Shown: positions 17,693-26,266, numbered from the stretch's first letter. The stretch: DNA of 64,000 bases from Solibacillus sp040273735 (GCF_040273735.1 NZ_JBELZM010000002.1:248001-312000), one strand, 5' to 3'. The notes: generated by a model from the letters alone, not told the origin. Numbers and translations are program-made.

Positions 17693-18391
17693 TTAATTGT
17701 GTACGGAAATTTTGTATTTACAAAAATCACAGTCACTTACCATGCTTTCAATTTTCGTAATTTCATGTCGTTCAAACAATGTATCAACTTGTCCATACAA
17801 ATAGGATTCATGTAGCTGGCAAACAATTTCTCCATAGTTCGATATTTGTTCTTGGAAGGGGCAGTTGAACAGCGAGAATATGATTGATTTGGATTGGTGA
17901 TGCTCAATTACTTCTGGAATATAACCAATTAATGTGGCGCTTTTAGTTAACATGGCCAATTTCTCGTCAAAAGTAAATGGAGATTTTCGTTTAAGAGAAT
18001 TCATTTGTTCAAGCATCGACTGTTTCCCGTCACGATAACTGATTTCCTGCGCTTTACTCAAAGCTGCTTCACCAAGTTCGCGAATAAGTTCAAGTGACCA
18101 TTTAATTAATGAAGATGTATCGCGTCTAGGAATACTTAAATTGACTCCTTCTTGTTTTGCTTTATATACTCTTCCAGGTCGCCCGCCTTTTCCGGTTTTT
18201 AAATGTTCGGAAGAAATGGCACCGATTTCTGCAAGTTTGGTTAGATGCAAACGTGCTACATTGGAATGGATTTTAAATTGATCTGCAATATCCTGAACGG
18301 ATAAAAATTGCTTTTGCTGCAACATAAATTCATAAATAGAAAACCGGGTTTCATCTGCAAAAGTGCTCGAAATTTTAATCGGATGTATCAT
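17693..18391 (-). CDS. Winged-helix regulator with C-terminal cysteine cluster
   Basis: 232 aa. Residues 1-80 are an ArsR/DeoR-like winged helix (ADETRFSIYEFMLQ...VQDIADQFKIHSNVARLHLTKLAEIGAI with wing KTGKGGRPGRVYK). The C-terminal half has cysteines in NCPFQE, EIVCQLHE and DCDFCKYK, arranged like the metal or Fe-S site of SufR-type regulators. It is divergent from comGA, so it may act on the shared 180-bp region, although ComK is the known activator of comG in Bacillus. The ligand is not known. Confidence 0.72.
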   Translation of the reverse strand: MIHPIKISSTFADETRFSIYEFMLQQKQFLSVQDIADQFKIHSNVARLHLTKLAEIGAISSEHLKTGKGGRPGRVYKAKQEGVNLSIPRRDTSSLIKWSLELIRELGEAALSKAQEISYRDGKQSMLEQMNSLKRKSPFTFDEKLAMLTKSATLIGYIPEVIEHHQSKSIIFSLFNCPFQEQISNYGEIVCQLHESYLYGQVDTLFERHEITKIESMVSDCDFCKYKISVHN

Positions 18392-18492
18392 ATGTAAACC
18401 CCCAATACGGTAAAAATTAAAAATGCTTACTTTATTATTATTCTACATGAATTGTTAGCATATTTGTTGATATTGAAAGAAAATTCCTATTA

Positions 18493-18544
18493 AAAAGAAA
18501 TTTCATCTGTTTTTATATGAAATATTGGATAACCCATTTATAAT
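18493..18544 (+). promoter_or_regulatory. Probable comG promoter
   Basis: TATAAT at 18539-18544 lies 24 bases before the RBS region. There is no -35 match at 16-18 bases, but A-rich/T-rich blocks (AAAATTCCTATTA, AAAAGAAATTTCA) at 18480-18505 loosely resemble ComK half boxes (AAAA-N5-TTTT). A weak, activator-dependent promoter is the inference. Confidence 0.35.
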
Positions 18545-18573
18545 GGAGTCACATCTAACTAATTTGTGAAGGG

Positions 18574-19590
18574 GTGATTTCCATAAAACAATTATCGATC
18601 ATTGAACAAAAATGTTTGGAGCTTTTATCTAAGGCAGCACAGCTTAGCGTTACAGACATCCATTTACTCCCTAGAGAAGAATGCTATGATTTGTTAATGA
18701 GAAAATACGGCCGTTTTGAAAAGGAGGATGAACTCCCTACAGAGCTCGCTACCCGTATGATTTCCTATTTTAAATTTCTTTCTTCGCTTGATATTAGTGA
18801 AAAGCGAAAGCCTCAAAGTGGTTCCTTCCAAAAATTTATCGATCAGTCCATGCATGCCTTCCGGATTTCCACGTTACCTTCCAGCTTCTTTAAAGAAAGT
18901 TTAGCAGTTCGAATATTACGGCAGAACTATACGGTCCCATTACAGACTTTATGTCACTTCCAGGAAAGTGTTGAACAGTTGTACAGGTTGGCAAGACTGG
19001 AGAGCGGTTTAATATTAATTAGCGGTGCGACCGGAACCGGCAAAACGACAACGTTATATTCATTGCTGCAATATTGTTCTCAGAATTTATCTCGACACGT
19101 CATTTCTTTGGAGGATCCAGTGGAAAGCAGACAAGAGCAGCTATTACAAATTCAAGTGAATGAACGAGCCGGAATGACGTATTCAGCTGGTTTAAAGGCT
19201 ATTTTAAGGCATTCTCCCGAAGTTATTATGCTCGGGGAGATTCGGGACAGGGAAACAGCAAAGGTCGCAATAGAAGCGGCGTTTTCCGGACATCTAGTTA
19301 TTTCGACGATTCATGCAAAGGATACGGTGAACTGTATTTACCGGCTTCATGATTTGTCGGTTTCATTTGAAGAAATGCGGCAGATGCTAAGAGCAGTTGT
19401 TTCGCAGCGTCTAATCCAAACAGAGGATAACGTTTATAAAGCTATTTTCGAATTTTTAACTGATGATCAATTACAGCTTGCCTTTAAATCCATCATTCAA
19501 GAAAAATCATTTACATTACCGTTTGATCAAACATTGGCAGGTCAAATCGCAAAACTTCACGGGGACTACTATGAATATACCGCTCCTTAA
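18574..19590 (+). CDS. comGA: ComGA, competence pseudopilus assembly ATPase
   Basis: 338-aa PilB/GspE family ATPase: Walker A SGATGTGKTTTLYS at about residue 151, Asp box SLEDPVESRQEQ, Walker B VIMLGEIRDRETA, His box STIHAKDT. It powers assembly of the transformation pseudopilus at the membrane. The assigned GTG directly abuts the AAGGGG site; codons at normal spacing (ATT 18577, ATA 18583) are non-standard, so the true start is uncertain. First gene of the comG operon. Confidence 0.94.
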   Translation: MISIKQLSIIEQKCLELLSKAAQLSVTDIHLLPREECYDLLMRKYGRFEKEDELPTELATRMISYFKFLSSLDISEKRKPQSGSFQKFIDQSMHAFRISTLPSSFFKESLAVRILRQNYTVPLQTLCHFQESVEQLYRLARLESGLILISGATGTGKTTTLYSLLQYCSQNLSRHVISLEDPVESRQEQLLQIQVNERAGMTYSAGLKAILRHSPEVIMLGEIRDRETAKVAIEAAFSGHLVISTIHAKDTVNCIYRLHDLSVSFEEMRQMLRAVVSQRLIQTEDNVYKAIFEFLTDDQLQLAFKSIIQEKSFTLPFDQTLAGQIAKLHGDYYEYTAP

Positions 19591-20644
19591 AAATACAGCA
19601 TCTGCTGCTTTGTTTAAAAAACCTGTTATAAAGTCCTCTGAGCTTCCTACATTACTCCAACGAATCGCCACACTGTTAAACGAAGGCTATACATTTGCCC
19701 ACAGTATCGAAATGCTGTTGCCTTATCATGTAAAACAATATGAGCCGGTCCAACAGGAAATTTCCAATATATTACGCGGGGGTGGCAGTGCAACACAAGT
19801 TTTTCAGCTGCTTCGGCTTGATAAACAATATTTAGTGTCAATTGAGTTGGCAGAAGTGACGGGCAAGCTAAGCGAAGCGATTGGTCTTGTCGCTAAACAG
19901 CTCGTTTTTCAACAGCAGGCAAAAACGAAACTAATAAAAGTGATGTCGTATCCGCTCATTTTATTTACATTTTTAATAATACTGTTTTTAGCATTTCGAA
20001 CATACTTTCTACCGAATATGTCTTCAGTTATTACATCCCGCGTCCATAGCGAATCGTCCGCCAGCATTCAGTGGTCGAAGTTTTTCCTCCATATGCCAGA
20101 CTACATTATTGCAGTTGGCATTGCTCTCGGCATTGTCCTCTCCCTTTCTATTTATCAAATTCGTAAGAAACGAATTGATTTGCAGCTTTCTCTATTGTTT
20201 AGACTCCCGTTAATCGGTCTTTTTTGGCGGCTATTTTTGACAAGACAGTTTGCTCGCCATTTAGGCAATCTATTATTAGCTGGCTTCTCGCTCCAAAAGG
20301 CATTCGATCATTTAAAATCCCAACATCACCAAAAGCACATTGCGTATATTGCCGGTATACTCCAAGAACGCATTCTAATTGGCGACTCATTGGAGCGTGC
20401 GGTGGAAATCGTCGGCTACTTTTATCCGAAATTCGAGCATTTTATTGCCCACGGTGAGGCAAGCGGTTTGTTGGGACGGGAGCTTATTTTATATTGTGAG
20501 CTTTTGGATGAAAAGCTTCAGAAAACAATTGAACGAATACTGGCGATTATTCAGCCGCTACTATTTGTGATCATTGCCATTTGCGTTATTGCTGCGTATT
20601 TAAGTATTTTAATTCCGATGTACGATGTCATTGATTTTATATAA
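19571..20644 (+). CDS. comGB: ComGB, polytopic membrane protein of the competence pseudopilus
   Basis: 357 aa from the ATG at 19571, inside the end of comGA (20-base overlap). It has the two GspF-type helical domains (LLQRIATLLNEGYTFAHSIEML and FARHLGNLLLAGFSLQKAFDHL) and three membrane helices (about residues 130-152, 178-197, 330-352). It anchors ComGA and the growing pseudopilus in the membrane. Length is normal. Confidence 0.92.
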   Translation: MNIPLLKNTASAALFKKPVIKSSELPTLLQRIATLLNEGYTFAHSIEMLLPYHVKQYEPVQQEISNILRGGGSATQVFQLLRLDKQYLVSIELAEVTGKLSEAIGLVAKQLVFQQQAKTKLIKVMSYPLILFTFLIILFLAFRTYFLPNMSSVITSRVHSESSASIQWSKFFLHMPDYIIAVGIALGIVLSLSIYQIRKKRIDLQLSLLFRLPLIGLFWRLFLTRQFARHLGNLLLAGFSLQKAFDHLKSQHHQKHIAYIAGILQERILIGDSLERAVEIVGYFYPKFEHFIAHGEASGLLGRELILYCELLDEKLQKTIERILAIIQPLLFVIIAICVIAAYLSILIPMYDVIDFI

Positions 20645-20659
20645 GAAGAGGTGGAATAG

Positions 20660-20830
20660 ATGAAAAATGAAAAAGGATTTACTTTAGTAGAAATGCTTGT
20701 TGTTTTATTGATTATTTCTATTTTAATATTGGTCACAATCCCAAACGTATCAAAGCACTTCGCATCAATCGATGAAAAAGGCTGTGATGCATATATTCTT
20801 GTAATTGCATTAAAAAACAACTTTAGTTAA
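20660..20830 (+). pseudogene. comGC: comGC, 5' part, cut by an integrated element
   Basis: 56-codon frame with GAGGTGG site: MKNEKGFTLVEMLVVLLIIS continues to DEKGCDA, the first 44 residues of ComGC. It keeps the prepilin peptidase site (G-FTLVE), the methylated Phe position and the hydrophobic helix. From codon 45 on, the residues (YILVIALKNNFS-stop) come from the inserted element. ComGC is the major pseudopilin, needed for DNA uptake. The truncated product lacks the whole globular part, so it should not support competence. The rest of the gene is at 30251-30436. Confidence 0.95.
20786..20805 (+). repeat. comGC: attL junction inside comGC
   Basis: GATGCATATATTCTTGTAAT. The shared GCAT is at 20789-20792. 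Left of it is comGC; right of it is element DNA that still partly mimics the lost comGC sequence (GCATxTATxCT pattern). Placing the crossover at GCAT is the choice that restores the reading frame. Confidence 0.75.
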
Positions 20831-20923
20831 AAAAACAGTCGTATCAAGGGTTTGTAGAAAATAAATGTAAATACATAATTGTATAGATTTGTTTAGAATT
20901 ATAAAGTTTTGAACTTATAGATA

Positions 20924-20958
20924 ATTTTATTGTAAATAACAATAAAATGGTATAAGAT
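20924..20958 (+). promoter_or_regulatory. Promoter overlapped by a perfect inverted repeat
   Basis: ATTTTATTGT and ACAATAAAAT form a perfect 10-bp inverted repeat with a 5-base spacer (20924-20948). A TTGTAA at 20930-20935 and TAAGAT at 20953-20958, 17 bases apart, make a plausible SigA promoter whose -35 lies inside the repeat. An operator for an unknown repressor, or a recombination accessory site near attL, are both possible. Confidence 0.4.
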
Positions 20959-21013
20959 TATTGTAATTAAGTGACGCTAGGAGAGTTCTATCTAGTGGTT
21001 ACTACATATTTTT

Positions 21014-21048
21014 CTTTTAGTGTTGCTGAATATAAAACACACTAAAAG
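21014..21048 (+). promoter_or_regulatory. Hairpin covering the ribosome site of the small membrane protein
   Basis: CTTTTAGTGT and ACACTAAAAG form a perfect 10-bp stem with a 15-base loop. The 3' arm overlaps the start of AAAAGGGG, the ribosome site for the gene at 21060, so the stem could control translation. Confidence 0.4.
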
Positions 21049-21059
21049 GGGAATTTGAT

Positions 21060-21230
21060 ATGGAAATGATTTTTTTAACTAATTTTTTTATGGATGCTAC
21101 AGTATTGGTGAATTTTTATGTTTATGGAATACTATTAGTTTGTGTAGTTTTGCCATTTACAAGATATAAGTCGAGTGAATGGGAATTACATACGAAATGG
21201 TTTTCTTTTAAATCCACCAAGAAAAAGTAG
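21060..21230 (+). CDS. Small single-helix membrane protein, 56 aa
   Basis: Not a known family to me. It starts at an ATG 8 bases after AAAAGGGG. Residues about 14-33 (VLVNFYVYGILLVCVVLPFT) form one membrane helix, followed by a basic tail ending FKSTKKK. It is the first gene inside the left end of the element, behind a promoter with an operator-like repeat and a hairpin. Possible roles include a toxin-like small membrane peptide or a control factor; neither is shown. Confidence 0.5.
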   Translation: MEMIFLTNFFMDATVLVNFYVYGILLVCVVLPFTRYKSSEWELHTKWFSFKSTKKK

Positions 21231-21392
21231 TATAGGTAGCTGATAATGCAAGGAGGGAGCAATTTATTGCTCTTGTTCTTGCAATATGAACAAATAATAA
21301 TTATTGCGAAATAAACGCTAAATTATTTTTTGAAGAGCTAAGCTCAAAATTTTTTAGGATATTACCCATATCAGATTCTCTCTTGTGTTTTT

Positions 21393-21424
21393 CGTGCCTA
21401 GTTTTTCTAGGCACGTTTTTTTTT
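21393..21424 (+). terminator. Terminator in the element's left region
   Basis: CGTGCCTAG and CTAGGCACG arms, then nine or more T. The 580-base gap at 21231-21810 otherwise holds only this, the next hairpin, and AT-rich DNA with a GAGCAATTTATTGCTC palindrome. Confidence 0.8.
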
Positions 21425-21492
21425 GTTCTTCTTACTTTAAGAATTTAAAGCTTTAATAAGAAGGAATTAAAATAATTTATATCATATTCTGT

Positions 21493-21523
21493 AACACGCT
21501 AACTAAATATTTAGCGTGTTTTT
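21493..21523 (+). terminator. Second terminator in the element's left region
   Basis: AACACGCTAA and TTAGCGTGTT arms followed by TTT. Confidence 0.7.
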
Positions 21524-21810
21524 GTATTAGTATAGACAATACTAACTAAAAGTTTAACTCTTTAATATATCATTTGTTTATTATAAAAGATATATTAAAA
21601 TTGTGACAATTTAGTGAACTCTATTGAGAAGCTTACGTGTTTGGTTTATTATGGTTACCACACAGTAGAAGAAGGGAATAAATGTTCTTTTTGTGTTGCT
21701 TTACATGGAGTATAAATTTGAGTTGAATTTGTATCTTGCTTGTTTTGTGACAGAAGATAAGCAACTGTACAAATTAAAAATAAAAGAACTTATAGAATCG
21801 AGGAACATTA

Positions 21811-22449
21811 ATGGCAACAAATACTATTGAAATGAGCGAGAAAAAAAAAGAGCAGACTGCGACAGTACGCAAACAGTTTGTTAATAAAGGCATTGATTTG
21901 TCTTTATTAGATGCAGGGGTATCACTTTTTTCTTCGTTAGAACAAGCTTTAAAGCGAACAAAAAACGATAAATCATATATCGTTAAAGGCATCGAGTATA
22001 GACTTAATTTAGTTGAAAAAGATGGCAAACAAATTAAATTAGCTCCTAGATATGCTTTGATTAATGTTATTCAAACTGACAACGAATTATGGCAATTATG
22101 GATTAAACAGCAAGAAATTTTTAATAGAACAGGTCTAGAAGCTGATAAACCATCTATACACAGACCAAATCCTGATGGTCACTATGAAATTGGGAATATT
22201 GCTGTTTTACCTTTGGGAGAGCATTTACAGGAACACGCTATCCCTGTGATAGTCTTTGAAACAGATGCAGAAAAGCTTGCTACTTACAGAAGCCAAACAG
22301 CGTTTCAAGATGCTGAAAACGTTAGCAAATATCGAGTTGAAAAAATGAACAAAGCCTTTCGTGATGATGAAATTTCTTTACAAAGAAAGCAACAAGTGAG
22401 AAAGGAAATGACTGATAAAAACAAAGTGTATTTTGAAAGTTTGACGTAA
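21811..22449 (+). CDS. HNH-like protein of the element
   Basis: 212 aa, soluble and basic. The central stretch KPSIHRPNPDGHYEIGNIAVLP with GEHLQEHA resembles the degenerate HNH pattern found in mobile-element proteins (S-I-x-R-x-x-x-D-G-H-Y-x-x-G-N-I). The residues around it are helical and charged. True catalytic activity is uncertain because the first His of HNH is not obvious. It starts at an ATG behind GAGGAAC and stands upstream of the Rep-like gene in the same direction. Confidence 0.5.
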   Translation: MATNTIEMSEKKKEQTATVRKQFVNKGIDLSLLDAGVSLFSSLEQALKRTKNDKSYIVKGIEYRLNLVEKDGKQIKLAPRYALINVIQTDNELWQLWIKQQEIFNRTGLEADKPSIHRPNPDGHYEIGNIAVLPLGEHLQEHAIPVIVFETDAEKLATYRSQTAFQDAENVSKYRVEKMNKAFRDDEISLQRKQQVRKEMTDKNKVYFESLT

Positions 22450-22606
22450 TGGTAAGTGAGGTGCCTTTCTTTTTGAGGGGTGCTCATCTACCTCTAAGCA
22501 ACGGGAAAATATCTTACATAATAATTCAAATTCATGAAAATTAATTGATTTAATATTGTGGGGTTTTTCAAATGATTTAACAAAGTAATTTACTTAAAAG
22601 TGAAAC

Positions 22607-23584
22607 ATGAAGGGAACGGAAATTGTGACGAGCATTGTAATTCAATCTCAACAAGAAATTGTTGATAAAGTAAGTGTAATCGATTCAACAGCACATCAAA
22701 GTATTGTTTCATATGACACATTGGAGCTTAATGCAAAGCTATCCTACACACAAATTAAAGAGTTTTTCAGTGTAATTGATGAATCGAATTTCTATGTAGA
22801 CAAAAACTATCGCTATGTATTTCACGATAAAGAGCGGGGTTTTACATTGAAAATGTTACAGCATGATTCAGCAAGACAAGTTCAGTATAACGCTAAGATA
22901 ACGATTCACAGAGCGTTCTATGAGACTAGTAATACAGGTTATTTACTTGAGATTATCAATCTGTATCGTGATAAATGGTGTGTGAAAAAAGTGGATGTGG
23001 CTTTTGATTTCCTAAGTAACAGGGACAACAGTTTGATAATCAAGCATCATCTAAATGTAAAGGGAACAAAGCTAACGGACTTAGAGCATCATGTGACTGA
23101 CTACACAGGCTCATTGAAGTATTCCAACAGAGCAGGAGCTAGGTTAGTAGTTAACTATGACCGTAATGAACGTGAGCAGGCACGTAATAATGAATCAGAC
23201 TATACCTTTGCCAATCGCTTAGAGGTTCGTATGGCTTTCAAGACTGATGAAATCATGTTTAAGGCTTTTGCTAATAATGATGAACAGGCTCATGGCATTA
23301 TCTCAAAGCATTTAGAAGGCTTGTTATTCATCGTTGACCTAGATTCAATGGTAGAGTGTTCTGCTTACCTGTTGCGTTCATTTAAAGCTATACAGCGTGA
23401 TACTAATAAGGTAAATGAATACAAGAAGCGTAAGAGCAAGAATAAGCTTTTAGCTGAAATAAAGCGTGTAGCAAAGGTCAACAGATTTAACTTTGAGTTA
23501 GCTTATGGCAATAATCGTAGCAGGCTGACAGAGCCTTTTAAAGAGCATATGAGCGTTGATACTGATTCAAAACAATTGGCTTGA
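22607..23584 (+). CDS. Replication-initiator-like protein
   Basis: 325 aa. The order of motifs KKVDVAFDFLSN (about residue 125), DYTGSLKYSNRAGARLVVNYDRNERE and FANRLEVRM resembles Rep_trans/replication-initiation-factor proteins, where D-x-A-x-D-F, Y-x-G-S...R...Y-D-x-x-x-E and R-x-E-V-R recur. A catalytic tyrosine cannot be assigned by eye. A GTG at 22625 has a better ribosome site (AAGGGAACGGA) than the ATG at 22607. If it is a Rep, the excised circle may replicate like a plasmid. A fragment of a related gene lies at 24205. Confidence 0.5.
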   Translation: MKGTEIVTSIVIQSQQEIVDKVSVIDSTAHQSIVSYDTLELNAKLSYTQIKEFFSVIDESNFYVDKNYRYVFHDKERGFTLKMLQHDSARQVQYNAKITIHRAFYETSNTGYLLEIINLYRDKWCVKKVDVAFDFLSNRDNSLIIKHHLNVKGTKLTDLEHHVTDYTGSLKYSNRAGARLVVNYDRNEREQARNNESDYTFANRLEVRMAFKTDEIMFKAFANNDEQAHGIISKHLEGLLFIVDLDSMVECSAYLLRSFKAIQRDTNKVNEYKKRKSKNKLLAEIKRVAKVNRFNFELAYGNNRSRLTEPFKEHMSVDTDSKQLA

Positions 23585-23635
23585 CAAAGCCAATTGAGCT
23601 TCATGCTTCAATACAAACACTAGGAGGAAGAAAAA

Positions 23636-23893
23636 ATGAATAAACGCAGAAAGAAAAATGACTTCATATGGTTATATATGGCGGATGATGGAACAGAGGA
23701 ATTAAGATTACGTAAAGAAGAAGCTTTAAAGAAAATTGAAGCATACAAAAAGTCGAAGGAAGATCTAAAGATTGCTGAGAACAAAGAAGCATTTCATGAT
23801 AATGATTTTCAAAAGCAAGTAATCAGTATGCTAAGTCAGCTATTAGAGAAACAAAGTGAGTTAGAAAAAAATATTAATAGGATATTTCGGTAA
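23636..23893 (+). CDS. Small charged coiled-coil protein, 85 aa
   Basis: Very good ribosome site (AGGAGGAAG). The sequence is rich in Lys and Glu, with helical heptads in LRKEEALKKIEAYKKSKEDLK and QVISMLSQLLEKQSELEKNI. No family is recognised. It lies 51 bases after the Rep-like gene, so it is likely co-transcribed with it, perhaps as a copy-control or accessory factor. A recombination directionality factor could also look like this; that is speculation. Confidence 0.55.
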   Translation: MNKRRKKNDFIWLYMADDGTEELRLRKEEALKKIEAYKKSKEDLKIAENKEAFHDNDFQKQVISMLSQLLEKQSELEKNINRIFR

Positions 23894-24204
23894 GGTTGTT
23901 TTTAAAGTGGGGCTTCTAACAAGAGTTTAGTGGCTCGATTTCATCAGGTTGTTATTCAATCGATACGAGAAGGTTTTTGTGGCGGTTTACTAGATTTATA
24001 ACGACTAAAATGTTGATATAGACATGATTTGTTAGCTTGATGCAGTTTGAAGTATTTGAGCAACAGTAGGAGAGCCATGGTATTAGTTAATGTGGACTGA
24101 ATATGGTCTTTGTAGTAGATAGAGGAAGAGTTGGCGATATGAGTAGCGATAGGAGTTACTATGAGCTTTTAGCTTTTCTGTATGTAAGTTAGCTTTATGT
24201 CAGG

Positions 24205-24330
24205 CTCAAGCTTTTAGATGAAATTAAGTGTGTATATCAGGATTCACTTTAAAAAAGCTTACAGTAACCATCGTAGCAAACTAACAAAGCCATTTAACGA
24301 GCCTGTGATCGTTGTTATGTTGGAGCTGAA
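24205..24330 (+). pseudogene. Decayed duplicate of the 3' end of the Rep-like gene
   Basis: AAGCTTTTAGATGAAATTAAG and the following 110 bases align with the end of the Rep-like gene (AAGCTTTTAGCTGAAATAAAG...), including CATCGTAGCAAACTAACAAAGCC against AATCGTAGCAGGCTGACAGAGCC, with gaps and stops. The region from 23894 to 24204 has no open frame and is probably decayed DNA of the same origin. It points to an earlier duplication or a second replicon joined in. Confidence 0.6.
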
Positions 24331-24500
24331 GATTCATTACACTGCTAATCTGATTATTGGTATAAAGCAATGTGTTGGGTTAGAGAAGTCATTTGGAAAA
24401 CTAAACAAATGGATTTGTGCGTTATTTTACGCACAAATCCAAGACAGATATGTGATGTTCTTGTTAATTGCTGAAAAGACAGTGATAGCCTCAGTATTAC

Positions 24501-25994
24501 TTAAACAATAACAGGAACATTAGAGTTTAATGTATCTAAAATTACTGAAAGCATTTGTGGGTTATTAACAATAATTATCTGTAATTCTTCTCTGGTTCTA
24601 GTTAGATTTTGATAAAGCATTTTATCTATAGAATACACTCCACCGCTTACATTTTTTGCTTCTAATTTTTTACCTTGATTGTAGTAAAAATGATGGTCTA
24701 TAAAGACAGCAACTTTATCAAACTCTTGTCCAATAACGTCATGGGAGTTCTTATTCCCTAAGGGTTGAATATCATCATATGTTACTTTATTGTATAAGGA
24801 TTTAGTGAAGTTAATTACTTCCCAATCACTAAATGATAATTCTTTTGCATATTTATGGGCAGAATTATCCTCACTAAAGTATTGAACCTGGATGTTCTTG
24901 TATTTTTGGCTAGTATTAATTTTATTTAAATCAAATAATGTGACTATAAAAGAAGCAATTTCTTTGTTTGTTCTAATTTTATCAGTTAGTTTGTGGTCTT
25001 TCTTGTTCGTTAGACCTTTTATCCAAAAATCAATATTTCTATTTGCTTCTTGATGAGTTAAGCATTGGTCGGGGTCATAACTAAATAAACATTTTGCGTT
25101 ATTTTGTATAACAATGCCTTCTATTATAGAAATTTGATCGACTTTTAATCTTTGAGCTTCATCAATAATTACAATGTTAAAACTTAGCGAAGATAGCTTA
25201 CCAAACTCTTTTATTGGGTATATTTCCCACCCGTATTGGTCTATTAAAGCTTTATGCCCTTCGTTAAGATTACCGCAATGGAATATGACAACATTTAAGC
25301 CTAAATTATTTATTGTTTTTGCAATATCATATGTTATTAGTGTTTTACCTGTTCCTGGTTTACCTGTAATTGATATAAATTCATGATGTGATGAATAAAC
25401 AGTGTCAATAATAGTAGATTTAATATTGTTTTGGTGTTCTGTTAAAAAATACTCGTTGCGAATAAATTTATCTGTTGAATTAAAAGGTGAAACTAAGTAA
25501 TTGCTTGGTTTAAATAAAGAATGAATATCTGGAATGTCAATTAATTCTTGCGAATGTAAAGTGTCAATCAAAACTTGAGGTTTAATTAATACAAGATTAT
25601 TAGCATTATCTAAAAAATAAATTTCATTAGTCTCTGATACATAAGTAAATGTATGTACAGGTAAACCTAAAAATTGAAGATAATACTTATTTTGTATTAA
25701 TTGTTTTTGTATTTTTTCAGGCGTGCTTTTTCGCTTTAGTTCAATATTAACAATACTATTAGCACCAATTCGAAGTAAATCAAATTGCTTACTGATTTGT
25801 TTAATGGTAAACCCTATAAAAAAATTGTCTACGTTTTTGAGTTTGTTAGCTTTTAACAATGCCAATAGATTGGAAAGATCTTGAATCTCATCACCATCAA
25901 ACGTTATACCTAAAAAATTAAGATAATTATTAAAAGTACTTGAAGATAAGTTTGTTGTCGATTCAATTAATGAATCTAGATTAATATATTTCAT
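24501..25994 (-). CDS. PD-(D/E)xK nuclease-DUF2075/SF1 helicase-like fusion
   Basis: 497 aa, transcribed against its neighbours. An N-terminal nuclease-like part has Asp72 (QFDLLRIG) and IELKRK (Glu85, Lys87), a D...ExK layout. A superfamily 1-type ATPase follows: Walker A TGKPGTGKT (211-218), Walker B VIIDEAQRL (about 276-283), FSYDPDQ (motif III), TDKIRTNKEIASF (motif IV), GQEFDKVAVFID (motif V) and YQNLTRTREELQI (motif VI), as in DUF2075 proteins. The start follows CGGAGGAC. Similar nuclease-helicase fusions occur in phage defence and in DNA processing; a defence role is inferred from its place as lone cargo in a mobile element. Confidence 0.7.
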   Translation of the reverse strand: MKYINLDSLIESTTNLSSSTFNNYLNFLGITFDGDEIQDLSNLLALLKANKLKNVDNFFIGFTIKQISKQFDLLRIGANSIVNIELKRKSTPEKIQKQLIQNKYYLQFLGLPVHTFTYVSETNEIYFLDNANNLVLIKPQVLIDTLHSQELIDIPDIHSLFKPSNYLVSPFNSTDKFIRNEYFLTEHQNNIKSTIIDTVYSSHHEFISITGKPGTGKTLITYDIAKTINNLGLNVVIFHCGNLNEGHKALIDQYGWEIYPIKEFGKLSSLSFNIVIIDEAQRLKVDQISIIEGIVIQNNAKCLFSYDPDQCLTHQEANRNIDFWIKGLTNKKDHKLTDKIRTNKEIASFIVTLFDLNKINTSQKYKNIQVQYFSEDNSAHKYAKELSFSDWEVINFTKSLYNKVTYDDIQPLGNKNSHDVIGQEFDKVAVFIDHHFYYNQGKKLEAKNVSGGVYSIDKMLYQNLTRTREELQIIIVNNPQMLSVILDTLNSNVPVIV

Positions 25995-26266
25995 TTGTGT
26001 CCTCCGTATATAGTATTTGTCTTTGTTCTTTTGCCTGATGTGAATCTACTACCTTTTAATCCTCCTTATTTACTATTAGGGCAATATAATTATGGAACAT
26101 TTTCCCTTGTTTTTCAATTGAAAAAATAGTACTTATTAACATTTTGTTAGATAGGCAATGTGAAAACAAATGGGTTTAATGCAATTCAAATGAGAATCTA
26201 AAGTTTTTAATCAAAAAGTTTGTAAAGGCATACCTTTAAAAACTATTATGGAACACTCTGATTTAT

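Noticed and set aside
20773..20785. Longer shared word TGAAAAAGG near both ends of the element (also at 30230-30238) as the crossover core
   Set aside because: Joining there gives DEKGCISKHLY and a stop, out of frame with the rest of comGC; joining at GCAT restores the gene.
24218..24511. 97-codon frame after the Rep-like gene as a real gene
   Set aside because: Its first part is a shifted copy of the Rep-like 3' end and no ribosome site precedes it; treated as a relic.
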